A stretch of 64,000 bases of DNA from Patagioenas fasciata (taxonomy: Eukaryota > Chordata > Aves > Columbiformes > Columbidae): positions 2,849,445 to 2,913,444 of the forward strand of contig NC_092541.1 in NCBI RefSeq assembly GCF_037038585.1, written 5' to 3'. The notes below the pieces were generated by a model. It was given only the letters and a program-made list of their open reading frames with translations, was not told the origin of the DNA and ran no database searches. Shown piece by piece: positions 22,270 through 33,949 of this stretch. Made by a program: the position numbers and the translations under genes. Numbering within the stretch: position 1 is the first letter of the stretch; each line of letters opens with the position of its first letter.

Positions 22270-25200
22270 AGCCTGTTCCCACTTTAATAAACAATTTTTT
22301 TTTCTTCAATTAATTAAGGTTTGGAAAGAAAAAAAAATTGCAGAAGAGAAGTAATTTAGCATGCAGTGCGTACTTTACAGATGGATCCTACCTTTGGATG
22401 CTTATTAAATCTATGCATGATTGCGCTAGAGAAAATTAATCGCATTGTTTTTCACTATTCAGAGGGGTTTGCAAACAGCACAGAAAATGATGCAGAGCTC
22501 CGGCGCCCTCCCCCCGCCCCGCTCCCCCATCCCCACGCTGACAATAAGGGCGGAATCCTAATTCACGTCCTACCCGCACGGTGCCGGGACCAGCGTGTTC
22601 TGTGCTCGGGCCACCAGACCCAGAGCCACCATCCCACCCGCTGCCACACCAACCGTTATTTGCAAGACTCGAAAGGCCCGCTGCCCAAACCTCTCGTTCT
22701 ATGGCCTCTGAATACCCAGTTTTACTGGGTTTTCCTGGGACCCTGCTGGGAAGAGTGAGCTGGGGTGTATTCCAGAGTACAACTGCTGTATTCCAGCTTG
22801 CTGAGCAACCCCCAAACCTCCAGCCCTTTGACAATGGAATATCGAGCTGAAAGGAGGCAAGGTATTGAAAGAAATGCCCGGGGAGCCTCAGTAACATATC
22901 ATCGCACTCTGGAGACAGATCCCACCTTCAGCATCCTCCTCCTGACCTTGAGGATCTCCCAAAACCAGATCCTCCCAGCACAGCTTCTCTTCTCACAAAC
23001 CAGAGGCAGCGACACTTGTGCACAAGAGAAAGAGCCTAACGTGGCCCAACACTTGTCAGAAGGGCACCACGTAAGATCGAGCCCTTGCTAAGAGCACATT
23101 TCAGGCGCCGAAACAGCTGAGATGGAAGCAGAAAAGGATTTTCTGGGTGTCAACTGTCTACAAAGCGGGTTTTCGCAGCACAGTCCTGCCACTTTACAAT
23201 CCACATCCCAGCCAGCTTTACAATAGCTTCCTAGCATCGTTATGCCCGTATTATGACATTTCAGTGCATTAAAAATACATAGGGCAAAGCAAATAACTTT
23301 AAAAACCAAATTTTATCAATGTGGAGCTATAACAGTAATTGCTGGGCTGGTTCTATGCCTGCTGCTTCTTTCTCAGCTGTCGTATCTCCAGCTGTAAAGG
23401 TAAAGGACAGGAACCAACAGGCAGGGGCTCTGGGAGCTGCCCGCACTCACACAACGTTGCTCCTGATTTTCTTGCATCCCACTTTTCCTACAGAAACCTT
23501 GAGGCCCCTGTACCTTGCTGAGCACGTTTGTGCTTCTCTGCATGCCAAAGGCTACGGTTTTGTGTGCAACAGATCCAAGATTAAAGAATATTGCAGGGCT
23601 GTTATGGGCCTTGGTTCATTTTATTCCCAGTTTGGAATATCCTGTGTGTCTGCAGCGGCTCTGCCGGCCCCACGCGGTGACAAACGCCAGCCAGGGACCG
23701 GCAGCCCCTTGCTGTGCTCCCTGCCTCCAAAAGGTCTCAGTCACACAGATTGCGGCTGATTTGCAAAAGTTGTTTTACATTATGGTTACAGCCCTATATC
23801 TATTAAGTTATAATAATAGGGTTATAACAACAATTTCTAAAAATAAGACAACGAAGTCATACTGATAAAATAGGCCATAAACAGGGATCTATAGCCTGCT
23901 TATTGCTTTGTAATGATGAAATATGACTTACTCTCAGTTAGCTAGAAGCAGGGATTTTTTTTTAATGCCACATATATTAAATAAATTATCAGTAAGTTCT
24001 GTTGTCTGGAAGACACCACACACCACTGGAACTTCACAATGTGGCCCAGGTGGGGAAAAGAAGTAAATAAAGCCTGGATCTGCTACGGCACTTTCCACCC
24101 GAGGTCCCCTGAGTATTTCAGACACTGTGAATCTTAAAAACCTTATGGCACCGGGTCCACAGGTGAACAAACGTGATGCAGAAGAAGATGCAAAGAGATT
24201 CTCAGCAGGTGACGCAGAAACATGGAAAAAGTAACAACAGACACTCTGCTCCTGAATTCCCATCCTAGGAGCTCCAGAGCCTCTTGGTCCCATTTGCTCC
24301 ATCCCAAGAGCTGCGCAGAGACCTGAGTCCCGTTCTCTGCCACCTCCGGGGCTGGGGGGGCTGCCCCATGTCACCGCAGCCACAAAACCTCTCGTGAGCC
24401 CACTCAGCATTAGCCCCGAGGCCTTTGGCCGAGTGGATAATGCCATTAGTATTTGTATTTTCATTGTTCGGAGCAAGTGAGTATTTTCACAGCTGTCCCA
24501 AGGTCTTTGGAAGCTGCAGTCAGGCCCTTTAGACACCCAAACTCGGGAAAGCAATTAAGCACATGCTTAGCGTGTGGTATTGATGGCAAATCACGTTCTG
24601 TTCTGGAGCTTAGAGAGGAAGAGACCCCATAATTCTTTTCAAAATAATTTCAACAGCAAATGCTGGCGTTTCTCAAGTTGCAAAACGCTGAATCGAGATC
24701 TCTGCTGGGACACACGGAGATGGGGGCTCACCAGAGGGACCACCTGAATGCAGAGAGATTGTCCTTCCAGGTAATATTCACTTTGTCAGCACCACAAAAC
24801 CAGCAGTCGGACCCTTCTCAGCACGACAAGCCGAGGTTGAATGCCGGTCTCCAAAATCCATCAGAATGCTGAGCTCCCAAACCACCCATCAGCCCAGAGA
24901 CCCCATCGCAGCTGCGCTCCCACCAAAGTGCTGAGGAACCGCTGCTCCCCCATGGGTCAGGGACACAGCAACAACCACCACAGAACAGCTACCCACCATT
25001 CATCGCCTGCAACGCTCAAAGCTGTTAAAAATAATAAATAAGCCCCAAAAAATCATCGCCATGGGATTCCTGGGGAAACTGAGGCTCACTGGAGAGGCAA
25101 GAAGCGGCAGGACCCATCCTGCCCCCAGCACCGCCCCCTTCCCCACGGTCCTGCACAAGCACAGACCAGCGTTTCAGGGTGGGATGAGGGGAGGGGGTAA

Positions 25201-25964
25201 AACCCCAACTCTTTTGCGTGTTTGCAAGAAGTGCCCGAGGTGGAGCGCTGGAAATAGCAGCGGTTTCTCGGGTGTGAGGGCCGGGGGGGCCGGGCCCGGC
25301 CTGGCTCTGGGGTTGCCATGGCTGCAAGGTCACCCCTCCAGACTTGGCTCTACCAGCAGAGTTCAGACGGGTCAGCGTGTGACCGGCTCAAACCCCGAGG
25401 TTAAAAGTTCAAGCAGCGAAGGAAAAACCAATATGTCCACGCAGAGTATGCTGTACAATTTATTTCAATTTACATCAAGCCATGCATATAAAATTTAGAT
25501 AAATTCTATTCAGATCTGATGTTGCCTGACACACAATGTATGCAAACAGATGTCTTTGGGGCTCTCGCTCAGCTTTGGGGAGGAGACTGGGTGCTAAGTT
25601 AATATATATTAATAATATATAGAAATACATATCGTCTTACAGAAAAGCAGGACAGAGGTTTTATGTTTAAAAATGCTAGATTCCCCTTCTCCCGCTTTTA
25701 ATTCTTTTTCCCCCCTTTGTAATTTCCTGAGCTCTCCCAATCCACACGGTGTCATATTAAGAAAGATAATGAGTATTTACAACTGCAGCCCTGCTTGTCA
25801 CCGCAGTTATAGCCTCTATTTATATCCTGTGCCACTTTCTCCGGATTCCGGGTGACTGATGGGTTTGATTTATATTTGAACGTGGTTCCCCCCCCGTTTT
25901 CGCCTCTTCCTTGAGGTCCCACCCTCGGAGCCGAGCGGGGCGGCTGCGGCTCGTGGCCACGAGA
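22270..25964. other. Non-coding DNA with two AT-rich candidate regulatory blocks
   Basis: 22280-22460 contains AATTAATTAAG-type homeodomain words and long A runs. 23760-23960 is AT-rich with repeated TATAA/ATAATAG words and no frames. 24547-24570 is a copy of the AAGCACATGCTTA repeat. 25590-25640 is an AT dinucleotide-rich stretch. Open frames (for example 22436-22897 and 23934-24554, both minus) do not resemble known proteins. Confidence 0.4.
24547..24570. repeat. Short copy of the AAGCACATGCTTA repeat
   Basis: AAGCAATTAAGCACATGC followed by TTAG matches the palindromic core seen at 14525-14645. It is only a fragment, and the family is unnamed. Confidence 0.35.
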
Positions 25965-26315
25965 TGGCTCCTGGTCCCCTTCCCGGCTCCTGGTCCCCTC
26001 CTCGGACCCCTTCCCGGTTTCTGTTCCGCTTCCCGGGCTCTTGATCCCCTTCCCCGGCTCCCGGACCCCTTCCCGGGTTCCTGATCCCCTTCCCCGGCTC
26101 CTGGTCCCCTCCCCGAACCCCTTCCCGGTTTCTAATCCCCTTCCCCGGCTCCTGGTCCCCTCCCCGAACCCCTTCCCGGTTTCTAATCCCCTTCCCGGGC
26201 TCCTGATCCCCTTCCCCAGCTCCTGGTCCCCTCCCCGGACTCTTTCCCGGCTTCTGATCCCTTTCCCCGGCTCCCGGTCCCCTCCCCGGGCTCCTGGTCC
26301 CCTTCCCCGGTTCCC
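25965..26315. repeat. C/T-rich minisatellite, 18-19-bp unit
   Basis: Units are close to CCCCTTCCCGGCTCCTGGT, with subtypes ending in GGTTTCTAAT or GAACCC. A higher-order segment of about 54 bases is duplicated at about 26085-26190. The plus strand is nearly all pyrimidine and the minus strand is G-rich with repeated GGGG runs, so G-quadruplex or triplex structure is possible. The frames through it (minus: GKGIRSPGRGPGAGE-like) are repeat artefacts. Confidence 0.9.
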
Positions 26316-26630
26316 AAAACACAGCAGGACCACGAGCAGTGGTACCCGAGAGCCCCCACTACAGCCGAGCATCAGTGCTACCCGAGCCTGCACACAAAAC
26401 TGCCCCATAACTGCCTTTTGCTGCTTTGCAGAAATAATTAAAGGGGGGGGATAATAAGATGGAATATTATTTACAAATAAAAATACTGGAGAAAAAAGGT
26501 TTCCTGTGGCTGAACAGCAGAAAAAAACCCCAGTCAAATAGTATGTTTTTCCCTGATTAACTCACTTAAAGTGGGTTTTTTAGGGGGAGTAAAAAAAGGG
26601 GCAAGATGGGGGGAAAGAAGAGCGAGGCAG

Positions 26631-26847
26631 AGACTGTAAGGACTGTAGGGACTGTGGGGACTGTAGCGATTGTAGGGACTGCAGGGACTGCAAGGACTGT
26701 AGGGACTGTAGGGACTGCAAGGACTGCAGGGACTGTAGGGACTGCAGGAACTGTAGGGACTGCAGGAACTGTAGGGACTGTAGGGACTGTAGGCACTGCA
26801 GGGACTGCAAGGACTGCAGGGACTATAGGGACTGCAAGGACTGCAGG
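26631..26847. repeat. Minisatellite, 9-bp unit, about 24 copies
   Basis: The unit is ACTGTAGGG alternating with ACTGCAGGG, ACTGCAAGG and ACTGCAGGA. The 9-base spacing is maintained throughout. Because 9 is a multiple of three, the minus strand reads SLQSLQ and VPTVPA tripeptide repeats with no stops. I regard these as non-coding. It begins only about 315 bases after the preceding array and shares no sequence with it. Confidence 0.95.
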
Positions 26848-29800
26848 CTGCCCCTTTCCTGGGGAGCTGGATCAGACCCCCCCCAGCCCCACAGACACTA
26901 TGAGCTGGTGCTGCCCAGGCTTGGCCAGGTCCCTGCAACCCCCAGGGAGGGGCTGGGAGCAGCGGGATGAGGCTGAAATCACATCGGAGCGTGCTGGAAA
27001 CACATTGCAGCCTTTTCGGGAGCATCGGCCAACCTGGTTCTGTAGCTCCTTTAATGAGAACAGTCCCACCCTCACGGGTGCTCGGGTCCTGGGCAATGGT
27101 GAGGAGCCGCTGCACTCGGGACGAACAGCGCGGTGATTTTCCAAAGGACACTCGTCTGTACTAAGTACACCCGCACCTTCCAGCTTCCCAAGAATTTATG
27201 GGTTTTAAATAAAATAGCATGACTTATAAAAAGCCCCTTTAATCAGGCAGATCACCAGCAAGCTGTTAAGTGCATTTTGGTAAGGCAGCACTTAATAGAA
27301 TCAAATTACTTAAAATAAAGGTGTTTTCACTTCTTTTGTTTTTCTTTAAAACCAGTGTCTCTTAGGTTGCTTTCAGTGCTGAGAATTACGCTTGAAGGCA
27401 ACCAATAATTTTCTAATGACCATCCTTAGTTTTACTTCCTCCAGAAAATAATGAAAAAAATCATTTACAAATTCTTTAGTAAACCCCATAAATTTGAACA
27501 AACCCACAGTCGGTTTTCTGTTGGAGTCAGATGACCAGAATTTCATATATCAAAATATAAATCTAATTCTCTTCACCTGCCAGAATTTCCTCGGAGACCA
27601 ATTTCAAGGTCACAGCGAAGGGGCCAAATCCTCAAGTCTTTATTCAGTTTTATTTAGTAATTATTGTGACTTTGCTGGGAGTTTTGCCCATGACCCGCGG
27701 TCCATACAAGTAATGCCTAAGTGATGGTTTAATAAAGACCTGGGCGCATTAAGGTAAGAATATCAGGTCAAATGGCAATGGGCCGGGAGAGCAGCGCGGG
27801 GTGTTCGCGTTACAAATGTACGGACAAAACCTTCGGTGCGGCCAAGGCAGTTCCTTATTCCAGGACGGGAAATTAATGATCTACCCACTTTTCAATGACT
27901 AAAAACGAGGGAATAAAACCATTTCAGAAGCCCTCAATTTCTCGATATGTACAAAGTGCCTTAATTTCATCATCCCTGTCAGTTCTGACAAGCGCCGGCT
28001 GGACAAATACCAGCTCCGATTCTGGCCATTCATTTCTATTCATGCTCATTTGAGCAGAGGCTCAACCACCTAAAAAAAATTATATATATATATGTATATA
28101 TATTTTTTTTTAAATCACAGAAGGAACAATAAACTATAAAAACAAGACAGGGATATTTTGAGATGCTTTGCAATGGTCACAGCTACTGCGTTTCAGGCTC
28201 TGATTCTGCAAAACGGACATTTCCACCATTTAAAAGAAATCAAACCAAAGCCAGCGCTTGCCCCCCCCGGCCCCCTCCTTTCCCGAGATGTTGCAAGAAA
28301 TAAGATTTACTGCAGCAAGAAGCTTTTGCTCTATTTGTAACCAGCGTGTCCTCCCCAGCAGCCCAGCCCCTGTGTCCCCGCACAACAACGTCCCGGGGAC
28401 ACTGGGGACATCGGGGACATTGATCCGCGCGGGTCGGGGGGCCGGTCCCGCGGGAGGTGCAGCCAGGAGGGCTCTGCGACTGCCATGAGAAACCTCCTTT
28501 TCTGGTGAGCCAGGGAATAATATAAACCCGGAGCGTTGCTGGGAGCAAAAGGCGCTGGTTTGCTGCAGTCCGGCTGCGGTGGGAGAGGCGATGGGGGGCG
28601 AGCAGAGGGGCTGCACTGGGAGAATTCCCCCCTGCTCCAGAATCGCTGCTCGAACCTGCTCCCGGTTCTTCATCAGCGTGAAAAATGACAACTGTAACCA
28701 GATTTTTCTCTGTCGCCAGCGTAAATGTGCGATTACAGCTGTTCATATTTTCACTCTAATGAAGGGTTGCACATTTAAATGGTAAGATTTATTATATATT
28801 GTATACCGCCTGTGTACATGCAAAACTGTTAACTGATGCCTAAAATGCTGCTTGTTTATTCTGGCATCAATTATCATTTTTCTCAATTTTTAAATAATAA
28901 AAAAGCCCATTTTGGCACAGACGGGTTTCTGTTTCTTCTGAAGAAATAAACAAAACCTCAAAATACAAAGAGGAGGGAAGGAGGAGGACGGAATAAAAGC
29001 AAAATCAGCCCAGCAGAGAGCAGGACCTTCCTCCGCCCGCACAAACAAGGAGCCGCTCGCCCGCCTTCGTTTGCTCTTTCGCAGAGAAACCGGGCCGAGG
29101 TTGGGTTCATAAACAGGTGAAATGATGGAGCTTATTGCAACCAACATCAACACCGAAACTAAATAACTTGTGTTGCCATCTCGGTGCTGCTGGAAGACGG
29201 ATGGTAAACTTGACCTGCCGCTGGTACTATCCGAGTGCCATTTTTTATCGCCCTTGGCCGCCCCCCCGGCGCAGCGCTGGTAAATGCCTGTGCGTGGTCA
29301 GGTCAGGCGCGGGCGCGGGTGAAACTCCGTTCACATTTGCATACAGGCGGGTTTTCACAATGAAGACCCATCTGTTCCCGTCACCGAGTACAAATCGAGT
29401 GTCACCCAACTCGCTGCAAACGACAGCCGCGCGGCCATTAGATGGAGGAACGCTTAGCTCAGGTTACGGATATGGAACTGCTGATTTGGGTTTAAATACC
29501 TGATAACTGAAGAGTTTTTATTGCGCGCAAACAAAGAGTGAACCTTGAACTGCTCGCGAGAGCACCCTGCTCCCCGCCGACCCAGCACCCCTCACCCTCC
29601 ATCACCCACACAAAACCACGACGCGTTTCTCCGGGCACAAAAAGAAAAGACAAAAAGACACCACACACCAAACCTAAACCAGATTGAAATGTCATCTAAC
29701 AGATCTTAACAGCGACCGATGACATCGGGTTTATAGGGAAGATAGGACGGGTGCGATAGGAAAAGCGAGCAGAGGCTCAGCGGTGCAAACAGAAGGCGAA

Positions 29801-29885
29801 CTCTGAACTCTGAGTGCCCTTCGAGGTCATTAATATTGGTGCGATGGTGTTCCTTGAACTTCTACTAAATTTTGCCGGGTGGAAG
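26848..29885. other. Non-coding DNA with AT-rich blocks and a CpG-rich patch
   Basis: 27190-27480 and 28690-28910 are AT-rich with homeodomain-type words and few open frames. 28078-28108 is an AT dinucleotide tract. 28255-28450 is C/G-rich with several CpG. 29240-29345 is CpG-rich and ends in an octamer ATTTGCAT at 29335-29342. No exon could be supported. Confidence 0.4.
28078..28108. repeat. (AT)n microsatellite with adjoining T run
   Basis: ATTATATATATATATGTATATATA followed by eight T. Simple-sequence DNA. Confidence 0.9.
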
Positions 29886-30745
29886 TGTTTGGAGCGGGGT
29901 TCAGCAGGATGAGGCTGTTTGGAGCAGGGTTCAGCAGGGTAGGCTCTGTTTGGAGCTGGGTTCAGCAGGGTAGGCTCTGTTTGGAGCTGGGTTCGGCAGG
30001 TTGGGCTCTGTTTGGAACTGGGTTCAGCAGGGTAGGCTCTATTTGGAACTGGGTTTGGCAGGGAAGGCTCTATTTGGAGCTGGGTTCAGCAGGATAGGCT
30101 CTGTTTGGAGCTGGGTTCGGCAGGGTAGACTCTGTTTGGAGCTGGGTTCGGCAGGGTAGGCTCTGTTTGGAGCTGGGTTCAGCAGGGTAGGCTCTGTTTG
30201 GAGCTGAGTTCAGCAGGATGAGGCTGTTTGGAGCGGGGTTCAGCAGGGTAGGCTCTATTTGGAGCTGGGTTCAGCAGGATAGGCTCTGTTTGGAGCTGGG
30301 TTCAGCAGGGTAGGCTCTATTTGGAGCTGAGTTCAGCAGGGTAGGCTCTGTTTGGAGCTGGGGTCGGCAGGGTAGGCTCTATTTGGAGCTGAGTTCAGCA
30401 GGGTAGGCTCTGTTTGGAGCGAGGTTCAGCAGGGTAGACTCTGTTTGGAGCTGGGTTCAGCAGGGTAGGCTCTGTTTGGAGCTGAGTTCAGCAGGGTAGG
30501 CTCTGTTTGGAGCTGGGTTTGGCATGATGGGCTCTGTTTGGAGCGGGGTTCGGCAGGGTAGGCTCTGTTTGGAGCTGGGTTTGGCATGGTGGGCTCTGTT
30601 TGGAGCGGGGTTCGGCAGGGTAGGCTCTGTTTGGAGCTGGGTTTGGCATGGTGGGCTCTGTTTGGAGCTGGGTTCGGCAGGGTAGGCTCTGTTTGGAGCT
30701 GGGTTCGGCAGGGTAGGCTCTGTTTGGAACGGGGTTCGGCAGGGT
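29886..30745. repeat. Minisatellite, 31-bp unit, about 28 copies
   Basis: Unit: GTTTGGAGCTGGGTTCAGCA followed by GGGTAGGCTCT. Copies differ at a few positions (AGCTG/AGCGG/AACTG; TTCAGC/TTCGGC/TTTGGC; GGGTAGG/GGATAGG/TGGTGGG). Variants are regionally clustered: TTTGGCATGGTGGG copies occur only at 30510-30660, showing local block duplication. The minus strand encodes PNPAPNRAYPAE-like repeats that shift frame with the 31-bp unit. There is no evidence for a protein. Confidence 0.95.
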
Positions 30746-33700
30746 GATCCAGCCGGATCACACACCACGTTCCCACAGGAGCTTCACGACCACGCGTGAT
30801 GCTTTGGGGGTTGCCCCGTCTCTGTTTTAGAGGGTTCCTGGGGAGCTGCTTTGGTACTGTTCCCCTTCAGGTGAGGGAAGCACTAAACTTCTGCAGTTTA
30901 CTTTCAAGATGAGGTCCAACGACATCATTTTGTGCTCAGAATGGCCTCCTGTCCCATGATTAAACCCTTAGGGAAAGAAAACCAGCACCATCACCACCAC
31001 CACCCCACGGCCAGTGCCAGCCCAGCTTCCACGGTCACACAGCGATGCTGTTGCTCCTGCCCTCCCATCAACCCAGGACACCCACCGGCATCAACAGAAC
31101 TCACGCGTTTACTGGGAGAAAACCAGACTATTTCAGAAGCATGAATGGGAACGCACTTTTGTTCCACCTAAAACCTTTATGGGAGGTTGAGATGCTATTA
31201 AACCCCCCAAGACGGGCAGTTTTCCCCGCCGTTCGTGGCCCAGCTGCCTTTGAGAAGTTCCCGTGCACAAAGTGGGTATTTGCATTTCACAGGCAGGGCC
31301 CTCCTCGGGATGTCACCCATTTGCATGCAAGGTGGCTGCATGTGCCGCGCTCCGAAGGGCAGAATAAACCAAGGAGGAGAAAAGCCCATTACCCAGGGTT
31401 TACCCTTGTGTTGGCTCCTGAAGAAAGAAAGCCCCATTAAAGAGCTGTCACCGTTTTAATTCCAGTTTTCCTACAGGGATATGATCCCATTCCCTTCCCC
31501 AAAAGATAAAGCAACTCGTCTGATAGAAATATTGGCTGCTTGGTGTGCGTGGGTGTTTTTTTTTTGTTAGGAGTGAACAGGAACTGAACCTTGAACTTCA
31601 TTTACCCTTTGAACTCGTTACCTTTAAACAAAATTCCCCATGCTTTCCCTCTTCAAACAAATTTCATCACAATTACAGTCCCTTCCACTTCGCTTAAAGA
31701 TATATAATCATTGACTTGACCTAATTACCTGGTGCAGGCCTTTCTCTACAAGGTGAAAGCCATATTGGTGTGAACAGAAGCTGACCCCTGTATTCTTGAT
31801 ACCCCAATTTTATTCTAATTATTGTATAGGAGGTTTTCCATCTTCCTCTGTCCTCCCGTTCCCTCCCCCCAGTTGCTATTTTGTTGCTGGCGCGTTCGGC
31901 GATGCCCTTTGGGTTTCAAGCTGCCTGGAGACAGGCAGCAAAATACATCTCGTGTTGAAAAGCACAGATTGGGTTGTTTTTTTTCCCCCATTCAATAGGG
32001 AACCAGGAGATTCAGCTCTGCAAAAGGCTGTGGAGAAGCATCGACCATGGAAGCGCCCGGCGTGTGCCCTTCGCCCATGACAACCCCATGGGCTCGGGGA
32101 GCAGCCTCGGACCCCCCCAAAGTGCCACCCCACATCAAAAGCTTTGCCAGGGAACAGGAATTCTGGCACGGAGGTTGAAGCCCATGTTCCCTGTTACTCC
32201 CAGTAAGGTGATTGTACTGGGAATTTAAGCACAAAGAACTGGGGGCTGGGTGGCCGCATGGTCCCCTGTTCCTCCAAACCAAGCAAGGAGCACCTGGCCT
32301 GCGAGCCAAGGGCACTCAACTGCCAGAAATCGGTGTTTCCGGCAAACCCCGGATCCACAGGCACAGCCCACGGGTGTTTTTGTACCCTCATTCACCCTCC
32401 CAAACTGGAATGGAAAGTTGGAGGGCACTGGGCTGATCCTAACCCGACTTTAGCTCTGACATCTGGTGTGTTGGGGTCACATCACCCCCTTGTCATCCTT
32501 TATCTGGCTCCATCTCCCTGTTCAAACCGCAGACTCTGGAGAGCTGTAACTTCCTGCAGAACAGCTTTGGTACTGAGGAGGTACCACAAAATATCGCTGC
32601 AAGAAGGATTGAACCATCTTCCAGAGACTGGGACGAGACCGTTGTACCTTCTTGTGCAAGGCTGAGGTTACTGTGGTTCCCCACCCTCTCTGAGAGCAGT
32701 TGGTACCTTAAAAATAAAATTGCAATGAGAGGATGGAACTCCCCATCAGTGCCCTTGCCTGCTAATTTCTGACAGCATTCAGAGACAGTGAAAGGCTTAA
32801 ATTATTGGTACCTCTGCAATTCAAGCTATTTCCCTCTTATTCTTTAAAACCAACAAGAAAAATCTAACAGAACCAACTCCAGCATTAATAAAGGGTCGCA
32901 GCAATTGACAGGCAGAGTCACTGAGAAATGGCACCTCCCTAACCTTCCCATTTGTCTTGGGCAATTGAAAAATAATTAGCGATTGCAAAAGGGTTCAATA
33001 GCTAAGAGTAAACAAAGGGAAAAGGGTTACTCTGAGTGCCGGTGCCGTGCACAAGGTGAGCGGCCCCCCCATGACAAACCGGCCAGGGGAGGGCAGGTGT
33101 GGACGCTCAAGCCGAGCTGCTCTTTGCATTCAAATCCCTCCCTGCTCCCTCTCTGGTTCAATCAGCACCACAACAAAAGGAGCAGCAGAGCCAGCACCGG
33201 AGTGTGCAGATAGGTGGTGCGCAAAGCCCGGCTCTGTGCCGCGGAGGTAGCGCAGCCATTTGTTATGGTGTCTTGGCGAGAAAGGCCATGCTCGGATGCC
33301 CTGGAGCTCCGCTGTAATAAATAGACGCTGAAGATTAAAGGAGCAAATCCTACCACCTGCCCCAAGCCTGAACCCACAGATTTAGCATCCTGGGGTGCCC
33401 AGGAGGGCCGGGGGCTCTGGAGGCAGTGGAGTTATAGCCATTTTATGGTGGCTCGTGCAACCTCGGGGCCTGTGTTGCTGCCCCGGCTCACACAGCCCAG
33501 CTTGGGGCTCACCAGAGGAAAGTGATGCTGGTCCCCAGGCCACACCGGCACCAAACCGAGGAACCGAGCCCCAAAGTCACCACGATCCACACTATTCTCC
33601 TCCTCCCAGAGTGCTTTGATGCGAAGCAAGTTCGCATATCAAAGAAATGAAGGGAAAGAGAATATTCAAATACCGATATTGTCTGGCCTTGCTTTCCCCT

Positions 33701-33949
33701 GGTAGGGCTGGTTAGTTTTCCATCGTAAAAGTTCGTGCTTGCTCTCCCACCCATCTCCATCCGGATGTCACCACGCGGGAATGACGATAACAACCTTCCC
33801 AAGCTTAGCAAAGCACTGCCCGGTCCTTCTCTTTATAGCAAAGGACTGAGAAATACAGGGAGGGCAATAACCAAAGGTAGCACCAAAGTTTAAAAATACG
33901 ACGCAAGGTGAAGGTGAAAAATGCTCTGGCAAATTCAATGTCGCACTCA
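30746..33949. other. Non-coding DNA, including an octamer-motif pair
   Basis: Contains two ATTTGCAT octamers at 31278-31285 and 31319-31326, an AT-rich stretch at 31640-31760, and otherwise ordinary single-copy sequence. Open frames of up to 135 codons are overlapping and of chance composition. Confidence 0.4.
31255..31330. promoter_or_regulatory. Candidate enhancer core with paired octamer motifs
   Basis: Two perfect ATTTGCAT octamers lie 41 bases apart. An ACAAAG (SOX/TCF-type) core at about 31267 and a TTTGAG-type word lie upstream. POU and SOX/TCF sites in proximity typify neural and stem-cell enhancers. Motif co-occurrence is seen; function is inferred and unproven. Confidence 0.25.

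Noticed and set aside
25030..25115. Possible MIR-like GGGGAAACTGAGGCTCA
   Set aside because: A single short match without the ordered flanking motifs.
25752..26537. Minus-strand frame of 261 codons rich in Gly-Arg-Glu
   Set aside because: Its body is the translated 18-19-bp array; the ends are chance extensions.
30805..30868. Plus-strand 40-nt exon-like unit (CTCTGTTTTAG acceptor, CAG/GTGAGG donor)
   Set aside because: Isolated, no phase partner and no recognisable peptide.
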